Source: JAJFGI01 sp036397065
GTDB lineage: Bacteria; Pseudomonadota; Alphaproteobacteria; Kiloniellales; J153
Length of the DNA: 64,000 nucleotides
NCBI GenBank assembly: GCA_036397065.1
Contig: DASWJP010000004.1
Span: forward strand, 1-64,000
Reading direction: 5' to 3'
Shown one piece after another: positions 40,236 through 49,425 of this stretch (the first letter of the stretch is position 1; each line of letters starts with the position of its first letter). A model generated the notes under the pieces. The model worked only from the letters and a program-made list of their open reading frames with translations. It made no database searches and had not been told where the DNA came from. A program made the translations under genes and the position numbers.

Positions 40236-41287
40236 GCCCGCCCAACAAGCGCGGCGCCCCGGCCAAAGCTGCTCCCAAGGCCCCCCCCAAGGCCACCCCC
40301 AAGGCGGCTCCAGCGGCGCTGCTGCAATTCGACGATAACAGCCTGTTGTCTCTACTCTACGGCGAGCATGACCAGCATCTCGTCCGCCTCGAACAGCGCC
40401 TCGGCGTGCGTTTGGCGGCGCGTGGCAACCGGCTGACCATCTCCGGCCCGGCCGAGGCCGCGGGCATCGCCGAATTGGCCCTCAATGCCCTCTACGACCG
40501 ATTGCGCAAGAAGCTGGAGGTCGGCGCGGCGGAGGTGGATGCGGCCATACGCCTGGCGCAAGGCCCGTTGGGCGCTGGCAACGGCGTGGCCGATCTGCAG
40601 GCCGACGACGTGACCATTCGCACGCGCAAGCGGTACATCTCGCCCCGGTCGCCCAATCAGGCGGCCTATCTGCGGGCCCTGCGCAGCCACGAGCTGGTCT
40701 TTGCCGTCGGCCCGGCGGGGACCGGCAAAACCTATTTGGCGGTGGCCATGGCGGTCTCCCTGCTGACCGAAGGCAAGGTCGACCGGATCATTTTGTCGCG
40801 CCCGGCGGTCGAGGCGGGCGAACACCTCGGCTTCCTGCCCGGCGACTTGCGCGAGAAGGTGGACCCCTACCTGCGGCCGCTCTACGATGCCCTCTACGAC
40901 ATGCTGCCCGCCGAACAGGTCGTCAGCCGGCTGGCCAACGGCGAGATCGAAGTGGCACCCCTGGCCTTCATGCGCGGGCGCACGCTCAGCAACGCCTTTG
41001 TCATTCTGGACGAGGCGCAGAACTCGACGCCGGTGCAGATGAAGATGTTTCTAACCCGTTTGGGCGAAAACAGCCGGATGGCCGTCACCGGCGATCTCTC
41101 CCAGGTCGATCTGCCCTCGGGCCAACTGTCCGGCCTGCGCGATGCGGTCGATCTGCTGGCCGACATGGACACGGTCGCCCTGGTGCAATTCACCAACGCC
41201 GACGTGATGCGCCATTCCCTGGTCACCCGCATTGTGCGCGCCTATGAAGCCCGCGACAGCGGCGGCAAGGATAAGCCGCGGCCATGA
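40232..41287 (+). CDS. PhoH family protein (YbeZ-like ATPase)
   Basis: 351 aa from the ATG overlapping the miaB stop (ATGA). A Lys/Pro/Ala-rich N-terminal arm (about 1-28) precedes a KH-like region and the PhoH P-loop ATPase: Walker A GPAGTGKTYLAVAMA, RPAVEAGEHLGFLPGDL and Walker B FVILDEAQNSTP. Despite the name, the ybeZ branch acts with YbeY in RNA or ribosome maturation and is not a phosphate-regulon gene. ybeY follows with a 4-bp overlap. Confidence 0.94.
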   Translation: MSPPNKRGAPAKAAPKAPPKATPKAAPAALLQFDDNSLLSLLYGEHDQHLVRLEQRLGVRLAARGNRLTISGPAEAAGIAELALNALYDRLRKKLEVGAAEVDAAIRLAQGPLGAGNGVADLQADDVTIRTRKRYISPRSPNQAAYLRALRSHELVFAVGPAGTGKTYLAVAMAVSLLTEGKVDRIILSRPAVEAGEHLGFLPGDLREKVDPYLRPLYDALYDMLPAEQVVSRLANGEIEVAPLAFMRGRTLSNAFVILDEAQNSTPVQMKMFLTRLGENSRMAVTGDLSQVDLPSGQLSGLRDAVDLLADMDTVALVQFTNADVMRHSLVTRIVRAYEARDSGGKDKPRP

Positions 41288-41907
41288 TGATCTTGGAGCA
41301 CGCCGCACCGGACACCGGAGGCCGGGAGGGGCTGAAGGATATGGACGAGGATCCCGACAGTACCCGCTGTGCGACACACCGGATAACGATTTCTGTGGAT
41401 GTGCCTGCCGCCGGCTGGCGCCGCGCCATCCCGGGAATCGATGCCACGGTGCGCGAGGTTGCCACGGCTGCTCTGCGTGCTGGCGCGGGCGACTTCGCGG
41501 CGCCGGAGGGGATCGAGCTCAGCGTGGTGCTGGCCGACGATGCCGTGGTGCGGGCGCTCAACCGCGACTACCGCGGCCGCGATGCGCCGACCAATGTGCT
41601 GGCCTTCCCGCAGTCTGATGCACCCGGGGAATTATCACCGGAGGGGCCGGTCCTGCTCGGCGATGTGGTGCTGGCGCTCGAGACCGTGCGCCGGGAGGCC
41701 GTAGCCCAAGGCAAAAGCGCTATCGATCATGCGAGCCATTTGGTGGTGCACGGCATCCTGCATCTGCTTGGCTTCGACCATCATGTGGACGCCGATGCCG
41801 CCGACATGGAGCGGCGCGAGATCGCCATTCTCGCCGGCCTCGGCATCGCCGATCCTTACGCCGGCGACACGGCCCCGGTGACGCCGGCGGGCGGGGCGGG
41901 CTCATGA
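41284..41907 (+). CDS. ybeY: Endoribonuclease YbeY
   Basis: 207 aa. The zinc motif HGILHLLGFDHH (HGxxHLxGxDH) near residue 158 defines the family, and DRDYRGRDAPTNVLAFP-like sequence (here LNRDYRGRDAPTNVLAFP) precedes it. YbeY processes 16S rRNA 3' ends and takes part in ribosome quality control. About 30 N-terminal residues are poorly conserved; a later Met at residue 20 is a possible start, though the 4-bp overlap with the phoH gene supports the first ATG. Confidence 0.94.
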   Translation: MMILEHAAPDTGGREGLKDMDEDPDSTRCATHRITISVDVPAAGWRRAIPGIDATVREVATAALRAGAGDFAAPEGIELSVVLADDAVVRALNRDYRGRDAPTNVLAFPQSDAPGELSPEGPVLLGDVVLALETVRREAVAQGKSAIDHASHLVVHGILHLLGFDHHVDADAADMERREIAILAGLGIADPYAGDTAPVTPAGGAGS

Positions 41908-42827
41908 GCGAAACCTCGAAAAACAATGGACCGGCAGCCGGTTCGGGAAATCCGCCGCGGTTGGGATTGTGGCAGCGTTTGCGCACCCGCGTGCTGGGCC
42001 GCAACGGCGATTCGTCCCTGCGCGATTCCCTCGAGGCCTTCATCGGCGAGATCGAAGAGACGGTCCCCGACGATGCCCCGGCGTCGCCCATCAGCGGCCA
42101 CGAGCGGGTCCTCCTCGGGAATATTCTCAAGCTTCGCCACCTGACCGCCTACGACGTGATGGTGCCGCGCGCGGATATCGTCTCGATGCACATCAAGTCG
42201 GGGATCGACGAGCTGCTGGCGGTGATGAGCGAGGCGGGGCATTCGCGTTTTCCCATCTACCGCGAAAGCCTGGATGACGTGATCGGCATCGTCCACATCA
42301 AGGACGTGCTGAAATACGCCAAGACCAAGGAAAATTTCGACCTGGCGAAGATCGTGCGCACGGTGCTCATCGCGGCGCCGTCCATGCGGGTCCTCGACCT
42401 GCTTTTGGAAATGCGCCTGTCGCGGGTGCACATGGCCCTGGTGGTGGACGAGTTCGGCGGCATCGACGGGCTGGTGACCATCGAGGATCTGGTCGAGGAG
42501 ATCGTCGGCGAGATCGAGGACGAGCACGACGTCGCCGAAGGACCGAAGCTGATCGAGCGCCCGGACGGCGCCGTGATCGCCGATGCCCGGGCCACCATCG
42601 AGGAATTCGAGGCCCTGGCCGGGCCGGTGCTTGCCGACGAGGAGCGGGATGAGGATATCGATACCCTCGGCGGCCTGGTCTTCTATCTGGCCGACCGGGT
42701 GCCGACCCGCGGCGAATTGATCCTGCATCCGGCCAGCGGCATCAGCTTCGAGGTGATGGAGGCCGATCCGCGCCGGGTCAAGCGCCTGCGGGTGCGCAAT
42801 CTGCCGCGCAAAATCGGCGGCGCGTGA
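41904..42827 (+). CDS. corC: CorC/HlyC-type CBS-domain protein (transporter-associated)
   Basis: 307 aa. Two CBS domains (about 85-205: VMVPRADIVSMHIKSGIDELLAVM and DEFGGIDGLVTIEDLVEEIVGEIEDEHD) precede the CorC_HlyC domain (GLVFYLADRVPTRGELI). No membrane DUF21 domain is present, so this is the soluble CorC form, linked in enterics to magnesium/cobalt efflux. It overlaps ybeY and lnt by 4 bp each, in the widespread ybeZ-ybeY-corC-lnt order. Confidence 0.93.
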   Translation: MSETSKNNGPAAGSGNPPRLGLWQRLRTRVLGRNGDSSLRDSLEAFIGEIEETVPDDAPASPISGHERVLLGNILKLRHLTAYDVMVPRADIVSMHIKSGIDELLAVMSEAGHSRFPIYRESLDDVIGIVHIKDVLKYAKTKENFDLAKIVRTVLIAAPSMRVLDLLLEMRLSRVHMALVVDEFGGIDGLVTIEDLVEEIVGEIEDEHDVAEGPKLIERPDGAVIADARATIEEFEALAGPVLADEERDEDIDTLGGLVFYLADRVPTRGELILHPASGISFEVMEADPRRVKRLRVRNLPRKIGGA

Positions 42828-44425
42828 CCGTGGCGCCGGGGACAGCCGCCCCGGTGGGCGGTTCATCGCGTCTGGCGGCGTGCGCCCGGGCGATGGCGGG
42901 TTGGCGCGGCTGGCGCCGGCACGGGGCTGCCGCCCTGTGCGGCGTGGCCGCGGCGGCGGCCCTGCCGCCCCTGCATCTGATCCCGTTTCTTCTGATCGCC
43001 TTCACCGGCCTGGTCTGGTTGCTTGACGGTATTGAGGCAGGCGCGGCCGGGCGGCGCCAGGCGGCGCTGATCGGTTGGAGTTTCGGCTTCGGCCACATGG
43101 CGGCCGGGCTCTATTGGGTCGGCATCGCCTTCCTGGTGGATGCGCCGCGCTTTGGTGTGATCATGCCCTTCGCCATCGCCGGTTTGGCGGCGGGGATGGC
43201 CATTTTTCCGGCCTTGGCGGTCTGGACCACCGCGGCGATCGGCGGCCGTGGACCGGCGCGGGTGGTGGCGCTCGCCACTGCTTGGATGATCGCGGAATGG
43301 GTGCGGTCCTGGCTGTTGACCGGCTTTCCCTGGAATCTCTTGGGCACGGTGTGGAGCTTTTCGCCGGAGATGCTGCAACTGGCCGCGGCGACCGGGGTCT
43401 GGGGCCTCTCCTGGCTGACGGTTTTGGCCGCCGCGGCACCGGCGTTGCTGGTCGCGCGCGGTGGCGGCGGCCGGATCGTGGGCCTGATGTTTCTGCTGCT
43501 GCCCGCCTTGGCCTGGGCCGGCGGGGCGGTCCGCCTGGATGCGGCACCGCCGGCCGACACGGCGGTGGTGCCCGATGTGCGTCTGCGCCTGGTGCAGGCC
43601 AGCATCCCGCAATCCCTGAAATGGGTGCCCGAGTTGCGCCGCCGTCACGTGGACGAACAAATGCGGCTGTCGCAGCAGCCGGCTGCGGCACCGGTTACCC
43701 ACGTGATCTGGCCGGAAACGGCGGTTCCCTTCCTGCTGGATCAGGATCCCGATCTGCGCCGCATCCTGACGGCGGTCATCCCGCCGGGCGGCCTGCTGAT
43801 CACCGGCGCGCCGCGGGCAAGCGAAAACGGCGCCGACAGCCGTTTGTGGAACAGCCTGCAGGCCATCGAGTCCCGCGGCGATATCGTTGCCACCTATGAC
43901 AAGCATCATTTGGTGCCTTTCGGGGAATACACGCCCTGGCGGTGGCTGCTGGGGGCGATGAAATTGACCGTTGGATCGACGGACTTCAGCGCCGGGCCGG
44001 GCCCCGTCACCTTGCCTTTGCCCGGGTTGCCGGCGGCCAGCCCGTTGATCTGCTATGAGGTGATTTTCCCGGGTCAGGTTGTTGCCGCCGGCGTGCGGCC
44101 CGGCTGGCTGCTCAATGTCACCAATGACAGCTGGTTCGGCCTCAGCTCCGGCCCCTACCAGCATTTCGCCGCCGCCCGCCTGCGGGCTGTGGAAGAAGGC
44201 CTGCCATTGATCCGGGCGGCCAGTTCGGGTATTTCCGCCGTCGTGGATCCCTATGGCCGCATCGCCGGGCACCTCGGCCTCAACCGGATCGGGGTGCTGG
44301 ATGCGGCCCTGCCCTTGCCCATACCCCGAGGAACCCTGTATGCACGGCTGGGCAACTGGGTGATTCTTTTCCTCACACTCGCCCCCCTCGCCTTTACTTT
44401 GATATTGCGTAGATTTTTCCGATAA
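42824..44425 (+). CDS. lnt: Apolipoprotein N-acyltransferase
   Basis: 533 aa from a GTG overlapping the corC stop (GTGA). Several membrane segments fill the N-terminal half. The nitrilase domain carries the catalytic triad: Glu in WPETAVPF, Lys in YDKHHLVPFGEYTP and Cys in ICYEVIFPG. A final membrane segment ends the protein. Lnt adds the third acyl chain to lipoproteins at the inner membrane. A gap of about 100 bp with a palindrome-bearing promoter separates it from the XRE gene. Confidence 0.96.
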   Translation: MTVAPGTAAPVGGSSRLAACARAMAGWRGWRRHGAAALCGVAAAAALPPLHLIPFLLIAFTGLVWLLDGIEAGAAGRRQAALIGWSFGFGHMAAGLYWVGIAFLVDAPRFGVIMPFAIAGLAAGMAIFPALAVWTTAAIGGRGPARVVALATAWMIAEWVRSWLLTGFPWNLLGTVWSFSPEMLQLAAATGVWGLSWLTVLAAAAPALLVARGGGGRIVGLMFLLLPALAWAGGAVRLDAAPPADTAVVPDVRLRLVQASIPQSLKWVPELRRRHVDEQMRLSQQPAAAPVTHVIWPETAVPFLLDQDPDLRRILTAVIPPGGLLITGAPRASENGADSRLWNSLQAIESRGDIVATYDKHHLVPFGEYTPWRWLLGAMKLTVGSTDFSAGPGPVTLPLPGLPAASPLICYEVIFPGQVVAAGVRPGWLLNVTNDSWFGLSSGPYQHFAAARLRAVEEGLPLIRAASSGISAVVDPYGRIAGHLGLNRIGVLDAALPLPIPRGTLYARLGNWVILFLTLAPLAFTLILRRFFR

Positions 44426-44460
44426 GCTATTAACGCTTTGGGGCCTGTACGTAATTCGCG

Positions 44461-44497
44461 TTGACGTCATGCAGAGGTATGTTTACGTATCTCTGCA
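44461..44497 (+). promoter_or_regulatory. Candidate promoter with inverted-repeat operator upstream of the XRE regulator
   Basis: TTGACG (44461-44466) resembles a -35 element, with a weaker TACGTA about 17 bp on. A 12-bp arm imperfect inverted repeat (44470-44481 and 44486-44497, loop TTTA, two mismatches) covers the spacer and -10. This is the expected layout for an autoregulated repressor promoter, and the helix-turn-helix gene starts about 30 bp downstream. Confidence 0.5.
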
Positions 44498-44529
44498 AAC
44501 GGGAGAGTTGTGTGAAGGAATCTGCAACC

Positions 44530-44991
44530 ATGAGTCGTAGGGGCGACGCGGCGTACGGGCGCGGCACGGGCAAGCCCAATCCCATTGATATTCATGTCGG
44601 AGCCCGTGTGCGGCTGCGCCGGACACTGCTCGGCATGAGCCAGGAAAAATTGGGCGAGGCGATCGGCCTGACCTTCCAGCAGGTGCAGAAGTACGAACGG
44701 GGCGCCAATCGGATCGGCTCCAGCCGGCTGTACGACCTGTCCCGCGTTCTCGATGTGCCGGTCGGCTTCTTTTTCGAGGATATGCCCTCGGGTGTTGCCG
44801 CCAATTCGCCGGCCCAGCGCCGCGGCATAGCCGAGGAGCAGGCAAGCTATGAACGCGATCCCCTGGCCAAGCGGGAGACCCTGGAACTGGTGCGGGCCTA
44901 TTACAAGATTGCCGATCCGGCGTTGCGCAAACGCCTGTTCGAAATGACCAAGGCCCTGGGCGCCACGTCGCTCAAGGAAGACGAGATCTAG
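44530..44991 (+). CDS. XRE family transcriptional regulator (PraR/SinR-like)
   Basis: 153 aa from the ATG at 44530; a GTG 18 bp earlier, closer to GGGAG, is an alternative. The helix-turn-helix is very clear: VGARVRLRRTLLGMSQEKLGEAIGLTFQQVQKYERGANRIG, then SSRLYDLSRVLDVPVGFFFEDM. The alphaproteobacterial group with this wording includes PraR-type regulators of biofilm and quorum sensing and is commonly located next to metK, as here. The C-terminus is a helical region ending LKEDEI. It probably has its own promoter. Confidence 0.88.
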   Translation: MSRRGDAAYGRGTGKPNPIDIHVGARVRLRRTLLGMSQEKLGEAIGLTFQQVQKYERGANRIGSSRLYDLSRVLDVPVGFFFEDMPSGVAANSPAQRRGIAEEQASYERDPLAKRETLELVRAYYKIADPALRKRLFEMTKALGATSLKEDEI

Positions 44992-45075
44992 ATCCGGCGC
45001 GCCGATAGACCCCGGCCGGGGCAATCCCGGGGACAATCTCCTTGACGGTCTATTTTTGAACGCTACAACATCGGG

Positions 45076-45104
45076 CGCGGCTGGGTCTGCCCAGCCGCGT
45101 TTTT
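45076..45104 (+). terminator. Intrinsic terminator-like hairpin between the XRE gene and metK
   Basis: A perfect 10-bp G+C-rich stem (45076-45085 with 45090-45099, loop TCTG) is followed at once by five T residues. It would end transcripts of the XRE regulator. A promoter-like TTGACG-16 bp-TACAAC lies at 45042-45069, so the hairpin could alternatively be the 5' end of a metK leader. A smaller stem-loop (45122-45139) sits between it and the metK Shine-Dalgarno. Confidence 0.7.
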
Positions 45105-45165
45105 CGCGTGACCGCCGCGAAGCCCAAGATCATTTGGGCCTAAGTTCATTTGGGGGGAGCCGAGA

Positions 45166-46338
<1,173 letters not shown>

Positions 46339-46344
46339 GGCGCC

Positions 46345-47088
46345 ATGGCGCGGCGCCGCCCAGCCGCCGCCCGGCCCGCGGGCGAGGCCGCCCCGCGCCG
46401 CCCGTTTCACGGCCGCCGGCACGGCCGCCGCCTGCGCGCCGGGCAACGCCGCTTGCTCGAGGATCTGCTGCCGCGGCTCGCGGTCACCCTGCCACCCGGC
46501 GGCGGCCTCGATCCATCCACCCTGTTTGCCCGGCCCGTGTCTGGTCGGCGGCCCATTTGGCTGGAGATTGGCTTCGGCGCCGGCGAACACCTGGCCTGGC
46601 AGGCAAGCGCCCACCCGGAGGTGGGCCTGCTCGGGGCGGAGGTCTTCGTCAACGGCATCGCCCAGCTGTTGCGCCTTATCGACGCCGGTGGTCTGTCTAA
46701 CGTGCGCCTCTACCAGGACGATGCCCGCGATTTGCTGGCGGCCCTGCCGGCGGCCTCCATCGACCGGGTGTTCATTCTTTTTCCCGACCCCTGGCCCAAG
46801 GCGCGGCATCAAAAGCGCCGGCTGATACAGGCGGAGACCGTGGGCCATCTGGCGCGGATCATGACCGACGGTGCCGAGTTGCGCCTGGCCACCGACGATC
46901 CGGCCTATGCCCGCTGGATGCTGGAGGTGCTGGTCGGCCACCCGGATTTTTCCTGGCTGGCGGAGGGGCCCGGTGACTGGCGCCGCCGCCCCGCCGACTG
47001 GCCGACCACCCGCTACCAGGCCAAGGCGGAGGCTGCCGGCCGTCCCCCGGTCTATCTGCGGTTCGCCCGCGGCCACCGATCCGGGTGA
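46345..47088 (+). CDS. trmB: tRNA (guanine-N7)-methyltransferase
   Basis: 247 aa. A basic Arg/Pro/Ala-rich N-terminus precedes the Rossmann methylase: WLEIGFGAGEHLAWQA, GAEVFVNGIAQLL, and the TrmB signature FILFPDPWPKARHQKRRLIQ. The end has DWPTTRYQAKAEAAGRPPVYLRF. It modifies G46 of tRNA with SAM made by the adjacent metK product. The structured leader of the rimP operon starts about 50 bp downstream. Confidence 0.95.
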   Translation: MARRRPAAARPAGEAAPRRPFHGRRHGRRLRAGQRRLLEDLLPRLAVTLPPGGGLDPSTLFARPVSGRRPIWLEIGFGAGEHLAWQASAHPEVGLLGAEVFVNGIAQLLRLIDAGGLSNVRLYQDDARDLLAALPAASIDRVFILFPDPWPKARHQKRRLIQAETVGHLARIMTDGAELRLATDDPAYARWMLEVLVGHPDFSWLAEGPGDWRRRPADWPTTRYQAKAEAAGRPPVYLRFARGHRSG

Positions 47089-47141
47089 CAACGGCCCGGG
47101 TGATGGGCGGAGGTGGGTGAATGCGGGGAGAAAGCCCTTGC

Positions 47142-47252
47142 GGTGGGCCGCCCGCGGGCGCTAAATTGGCCCACCAAAATAAGGTGACACGAATCACTGC
47201 GATATAGTTCGTGTCAGGTCACCGAAACGGTGGGCCTCCGGCCCACTTTTTT
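47142..47252 (+). promoter_or_regulatory. Structured leader of the rimP-nusA-infB operon with competing hairpins
   Basis: Four complementary blocks are visible: GGTGGGCC (47142-47149), GGCCCACC (47168-47175), GGTGGGCC (47229-47236) and GGCCCAC (47240-47246) followed by TTTTTT. Blocks 1:2 and 3:4 can pair, or 2:3 can pair and destroy the terminator. Between them lies another 9-bp stem (47185-47193 with 47208-47216), and a small CACCG/CGGTG stem (47220-47232) overlaps block 3. A weak promoter candidate, TTGCGG-17 bp-CTAAAT, is at 47138-47166. This looks like an attenuator; NusA feedback is a reasonable but unproved hypothesis. Confidence 0.6.
47230..47252 (+). terminator. Intrinsic terminator 22 bp before rimP
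   Basis: A 7-bp G+C stem (GTGGGCC/GGCCCAC, 3-nt loop) is followed by six T residues and ends just before the rimP start codon. It can stop metK-trmB transcripts and, if a promoter lies upstream in the leader, act as a premature terminator controlling the rimP-nusA operon. Confidence 0.75.
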
Positions 47253-47274
47253 ATTTTGCGGCCTTGCCTAGATC

Positions 47275-47862
47275 ATGGGTACGCAACGGAGAGACGGCAT
47301 TTTGCCCGAAGCCAGCGAAGCGGTCGCGCCGGTTCGCGCCCAGCGCGGCGCGGGCAGAGCGGCGATCATCGAGCAGCTCATCGCGCCGAGCGCGGCGGCG
47401 ATGGGTTTCGCTATCGTCCGCGTGATGCTGTCCGGCAATCGCCGGGCGCGGCTGCAGATCATGGCCGAACGCGCCGACGGCAGCGGCATGAACGTGGATG
47501 ACTGTGCCCGTTTGAGCCGCGCCGTCAGCGCCATCCTCGATGTGGAAGACCCGATCGCCGGCCCGTACGAGCTGGAAGTCGGCTCCCCGGGCATCGACCG
47601 GCCCTTGACCCGGTTGGCGGATTTCGACCGCTTCGCCGGCTCCACGGCCAAGCTCGAGTCGGTGGCCACCGCCGCCGATGGCCGCCGCCGCTGGATCGGC
47701 CGCTTGCTTGGCCTGGACGGCGACCGGGTGCGCCTGGCCACCGACGACGGCGAGGTGGCGATCCCCTTCGCCGACGTGGCCAAGGCCAAGCTGGTGCTCA
47801 CCGACGAGTTGATCGCCGCCGCGCAAAAAGGGCGGTATCCTGCACAACAAAAGACCGAGTAA
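47275..47862 (+). CDS. rimP: Ribosome maturation factor RimP
   Basis: 195 aa. The conserved IIEQLIAPSAAAMGFAIVRVML, MNVDDCARLSRAVSAILDVEDPI and YELEVGSPGIDRPLTRLADFDRF are RimP hallmarks, followed by the C-terminal Sm-like barrel. RimP assists 30S subunit maturation. About 25 N-terminal residues are extra and likely flexible; the ATG at 47275 is the first in frame after the terminator hairpin. nusA starts 3 bp after its stop. Confidence 0.94.
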   Translation: MGTQRRDGILPEASEAVAPVRAQRGAGRAAIIEQLIAPSAAAMGFAIVRVMLSGNRRARLQIMAERADGSGMNVDDCARLSRAVSAILDVEDPIAGPYELEVGSPGIDRPLTRLADFDRFAGSTAKLESVATAADGRRRWIGRLLGLDGDRVRLATDDGEVAIPFADVAKAKLVLTDELIAAAQKGRYPAQQKTE

Positions 47863-47865
47863 CCG

Positions 47866-49416
47866 ATGGAAACCACAACACTCTTCAGAACCGAATTGCT
47901 GCAAGTCGCCGATGCGGTCGCGCGCGAGAAAAGCATCGAGCGCGACGAGGTGCTGGAAGCCATGGAGCAAGCCATCTCCAAGGCCGGCCGCGCCAAGTAC
48001 GGCCACGAACACGACATCCGCGCCGAGATCGATCGCCGCACCGGCGAAGTACGCCTGCGCCGCTTCCTGGAAGTCAGCGAGGCCCCGGACAACGAATTTA
48101 CCCAACTGTCCTTGGCGGAAGCGCAAAAGCGCCAGCCGGGAATCGAAATGGGCGCCCACATCATCGAGGATCTGCCGCCCATCGACATGGGCCGCATCGC
48201 CGCTCAGACCGCCAAGCAGGTGATCGTGCAGAAGGTGCGCGAGGCCGAGCGTCAGCGGCAGTTCCGCGAATACAAGGATCGCATCGGCGAGGTCGTCAAC
48301 GGCATCGTCAAGCGCAACGAGTTCGGCAACGTCACCATCGATCTGGGCCGCGCCGAAGCCATGATGCGCCGCGACGAAGCCTTGCCGCGCGAGACCTTCC
48401 GCACCGGCGACCGGGTACGCGCCTACATTTACGACGTGCGCGAAGAGCCGCGCGGCCCGCAGATCTTTGCCTCGCGCAGCCACCCGCAATTCATGGCCAA
48501 GCTGTTTGCCCAGGAAGTGCCGGAAATCTACGACAACATCATCGAGATCAAGGCGGTCGCCCGCGATCCGGGCAGCCGGGCCAAGATCGCCGTGATTTCC
48601 CGCGATTCCTCCATCGATCCGGTCGGCGCCTGCGTCGGCATGCGCGGCAGCCGCGTCCAGGCGGTGGTCAGCGAGCTGCAGGGCGAAAAGATCGACATCA
48701 TTCCGTGGTCGGCCGATACCGCGACCTTCGTGGTCAACGCCCTGGCGCCCGCCGAGGTGACCAAGGTGGTGCTCGACGAGGAGGCCGGCCGCATCGAGGT
48801 GGTGGTGCCCGACGATCAGCTGTCTCTGGCCATCGGCCGGCGCGGCCAGAACGTGCGCCTGGCCTCGATCCTGACCGGCTGGGATATCGACATCATGACC
48901 GAGGACGAGGAGTCCCGGCGCCGCCAGGAGGAGATGAAGGCGCGCTCGCAGCTCTTCATCGAGGCCCTGGATGTGGATGACGTGATTGCCCATCTACTGG
49001 TGGCGGAAGGCTTCATGACCTTGGAGCAAGTGGCCTTCGTGCCGGTGGAAGAGTTGGCCGAGATCGAGGGCTTCGATGACGACGTGGCGACCGAGCTGCG
49101 GGCGCGGGCGCGCACCTATCTGGAAGAGTTGAACCGCAAGAACGAAGAGAAGCGGCGCGAGCTTGGCGTTGCCGACGATCTGGCGGGTCTGGCCGGCCTG
49201 AGCCCGGTGGTGCTGGTCAAGCTGGGCGAGAACGGGGTGAAAACCCTGGACGATCTCGCCGATCTGGCCAGCGACGAGTTGATCGACATGCTCGGCGATC
49301 TGGCGCCCGGCGCGGCGGAGGCGGATGCCATCATCATGGCGGCGCGCGCCCACTGGTTCGAGGGCGAAGAGGCGCCGGCCGCCGCCGAGCCGAGCGAACC
49401 GGCACCGGACGCATAA
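47866..49416 (+). CDS. nusA: Transcription termination/antitermination protein NusA
   Basis: 516 aa. Domains in order are the NusA N-domain (1-130), S1 (about 140-205, GEVVNGIVKRNEFGNVTIDLG), two KH domains (about 210-350, with DPVGACVGMRGSRVQAVVSEL and LSLAIGRRGQNVRLA), then two helix-hairpin-helix acidic repeats (about 365-500) of the type that contact RNA polymerase alpha. NusA modulates pausing, termination and antitermination. Its operon is preceded by a hairpin leader that could allow autoregulation. The acidic/Pro tail ends the protein. Confidence 0.97.
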   Translation: METTTLFRTELLQVADAVAREKSIERDEVLEAMEQAISKAGRAKYGHEHDIRAEIDRRTGEVRLRRFLEVSEAPDNEFTQLSLAEAQKRQPGIEMGAHIIEDLPPIDMGRIAAQTAKQVIVQKVREAERQRQFREYKDRIGEVVNGIVKRNEFGNVTIDLGRAEAMMRRDEALPRETFRTGDRVRAYIYDVREEPRGPQIFASRSHPQFMAKLFAQEVPEIYDNIIEIKAVARDPGSRAKIAVISRDSSIDPVGACVGMRGSRVQAVVSELQGEKIDIIPWSADTATFVVNALAPAEVTKVVLDEEAGRIEVVVPDDQLSLAIGRRGQNVRLASILTGWDIDIMTEDEESRRRQEEMKARSQLFIEALDVDDVIAHLLVAEGFMTLEQVAFVPVEELAEIEGFDDDVATELRARARTYLEELNRKNEEKRRELGVADDLAGLAGLSPVVLVKLGENGVKTLDDLADLASDELIDMLGDLAPGAAEADAIIMAARAHWFEGEEAPAAAEPSEPAPDA

Positions 49417-49425
49417 GGTCAGGCC

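Noticed and set aside
44992..45165. SAM-II or SAM/SAH riboswitch before metK
   Set aside because: Stem-loops and a GGAGC near the start codon are present, but the conserved ligand-binding blocks of these classes are not recognisable.
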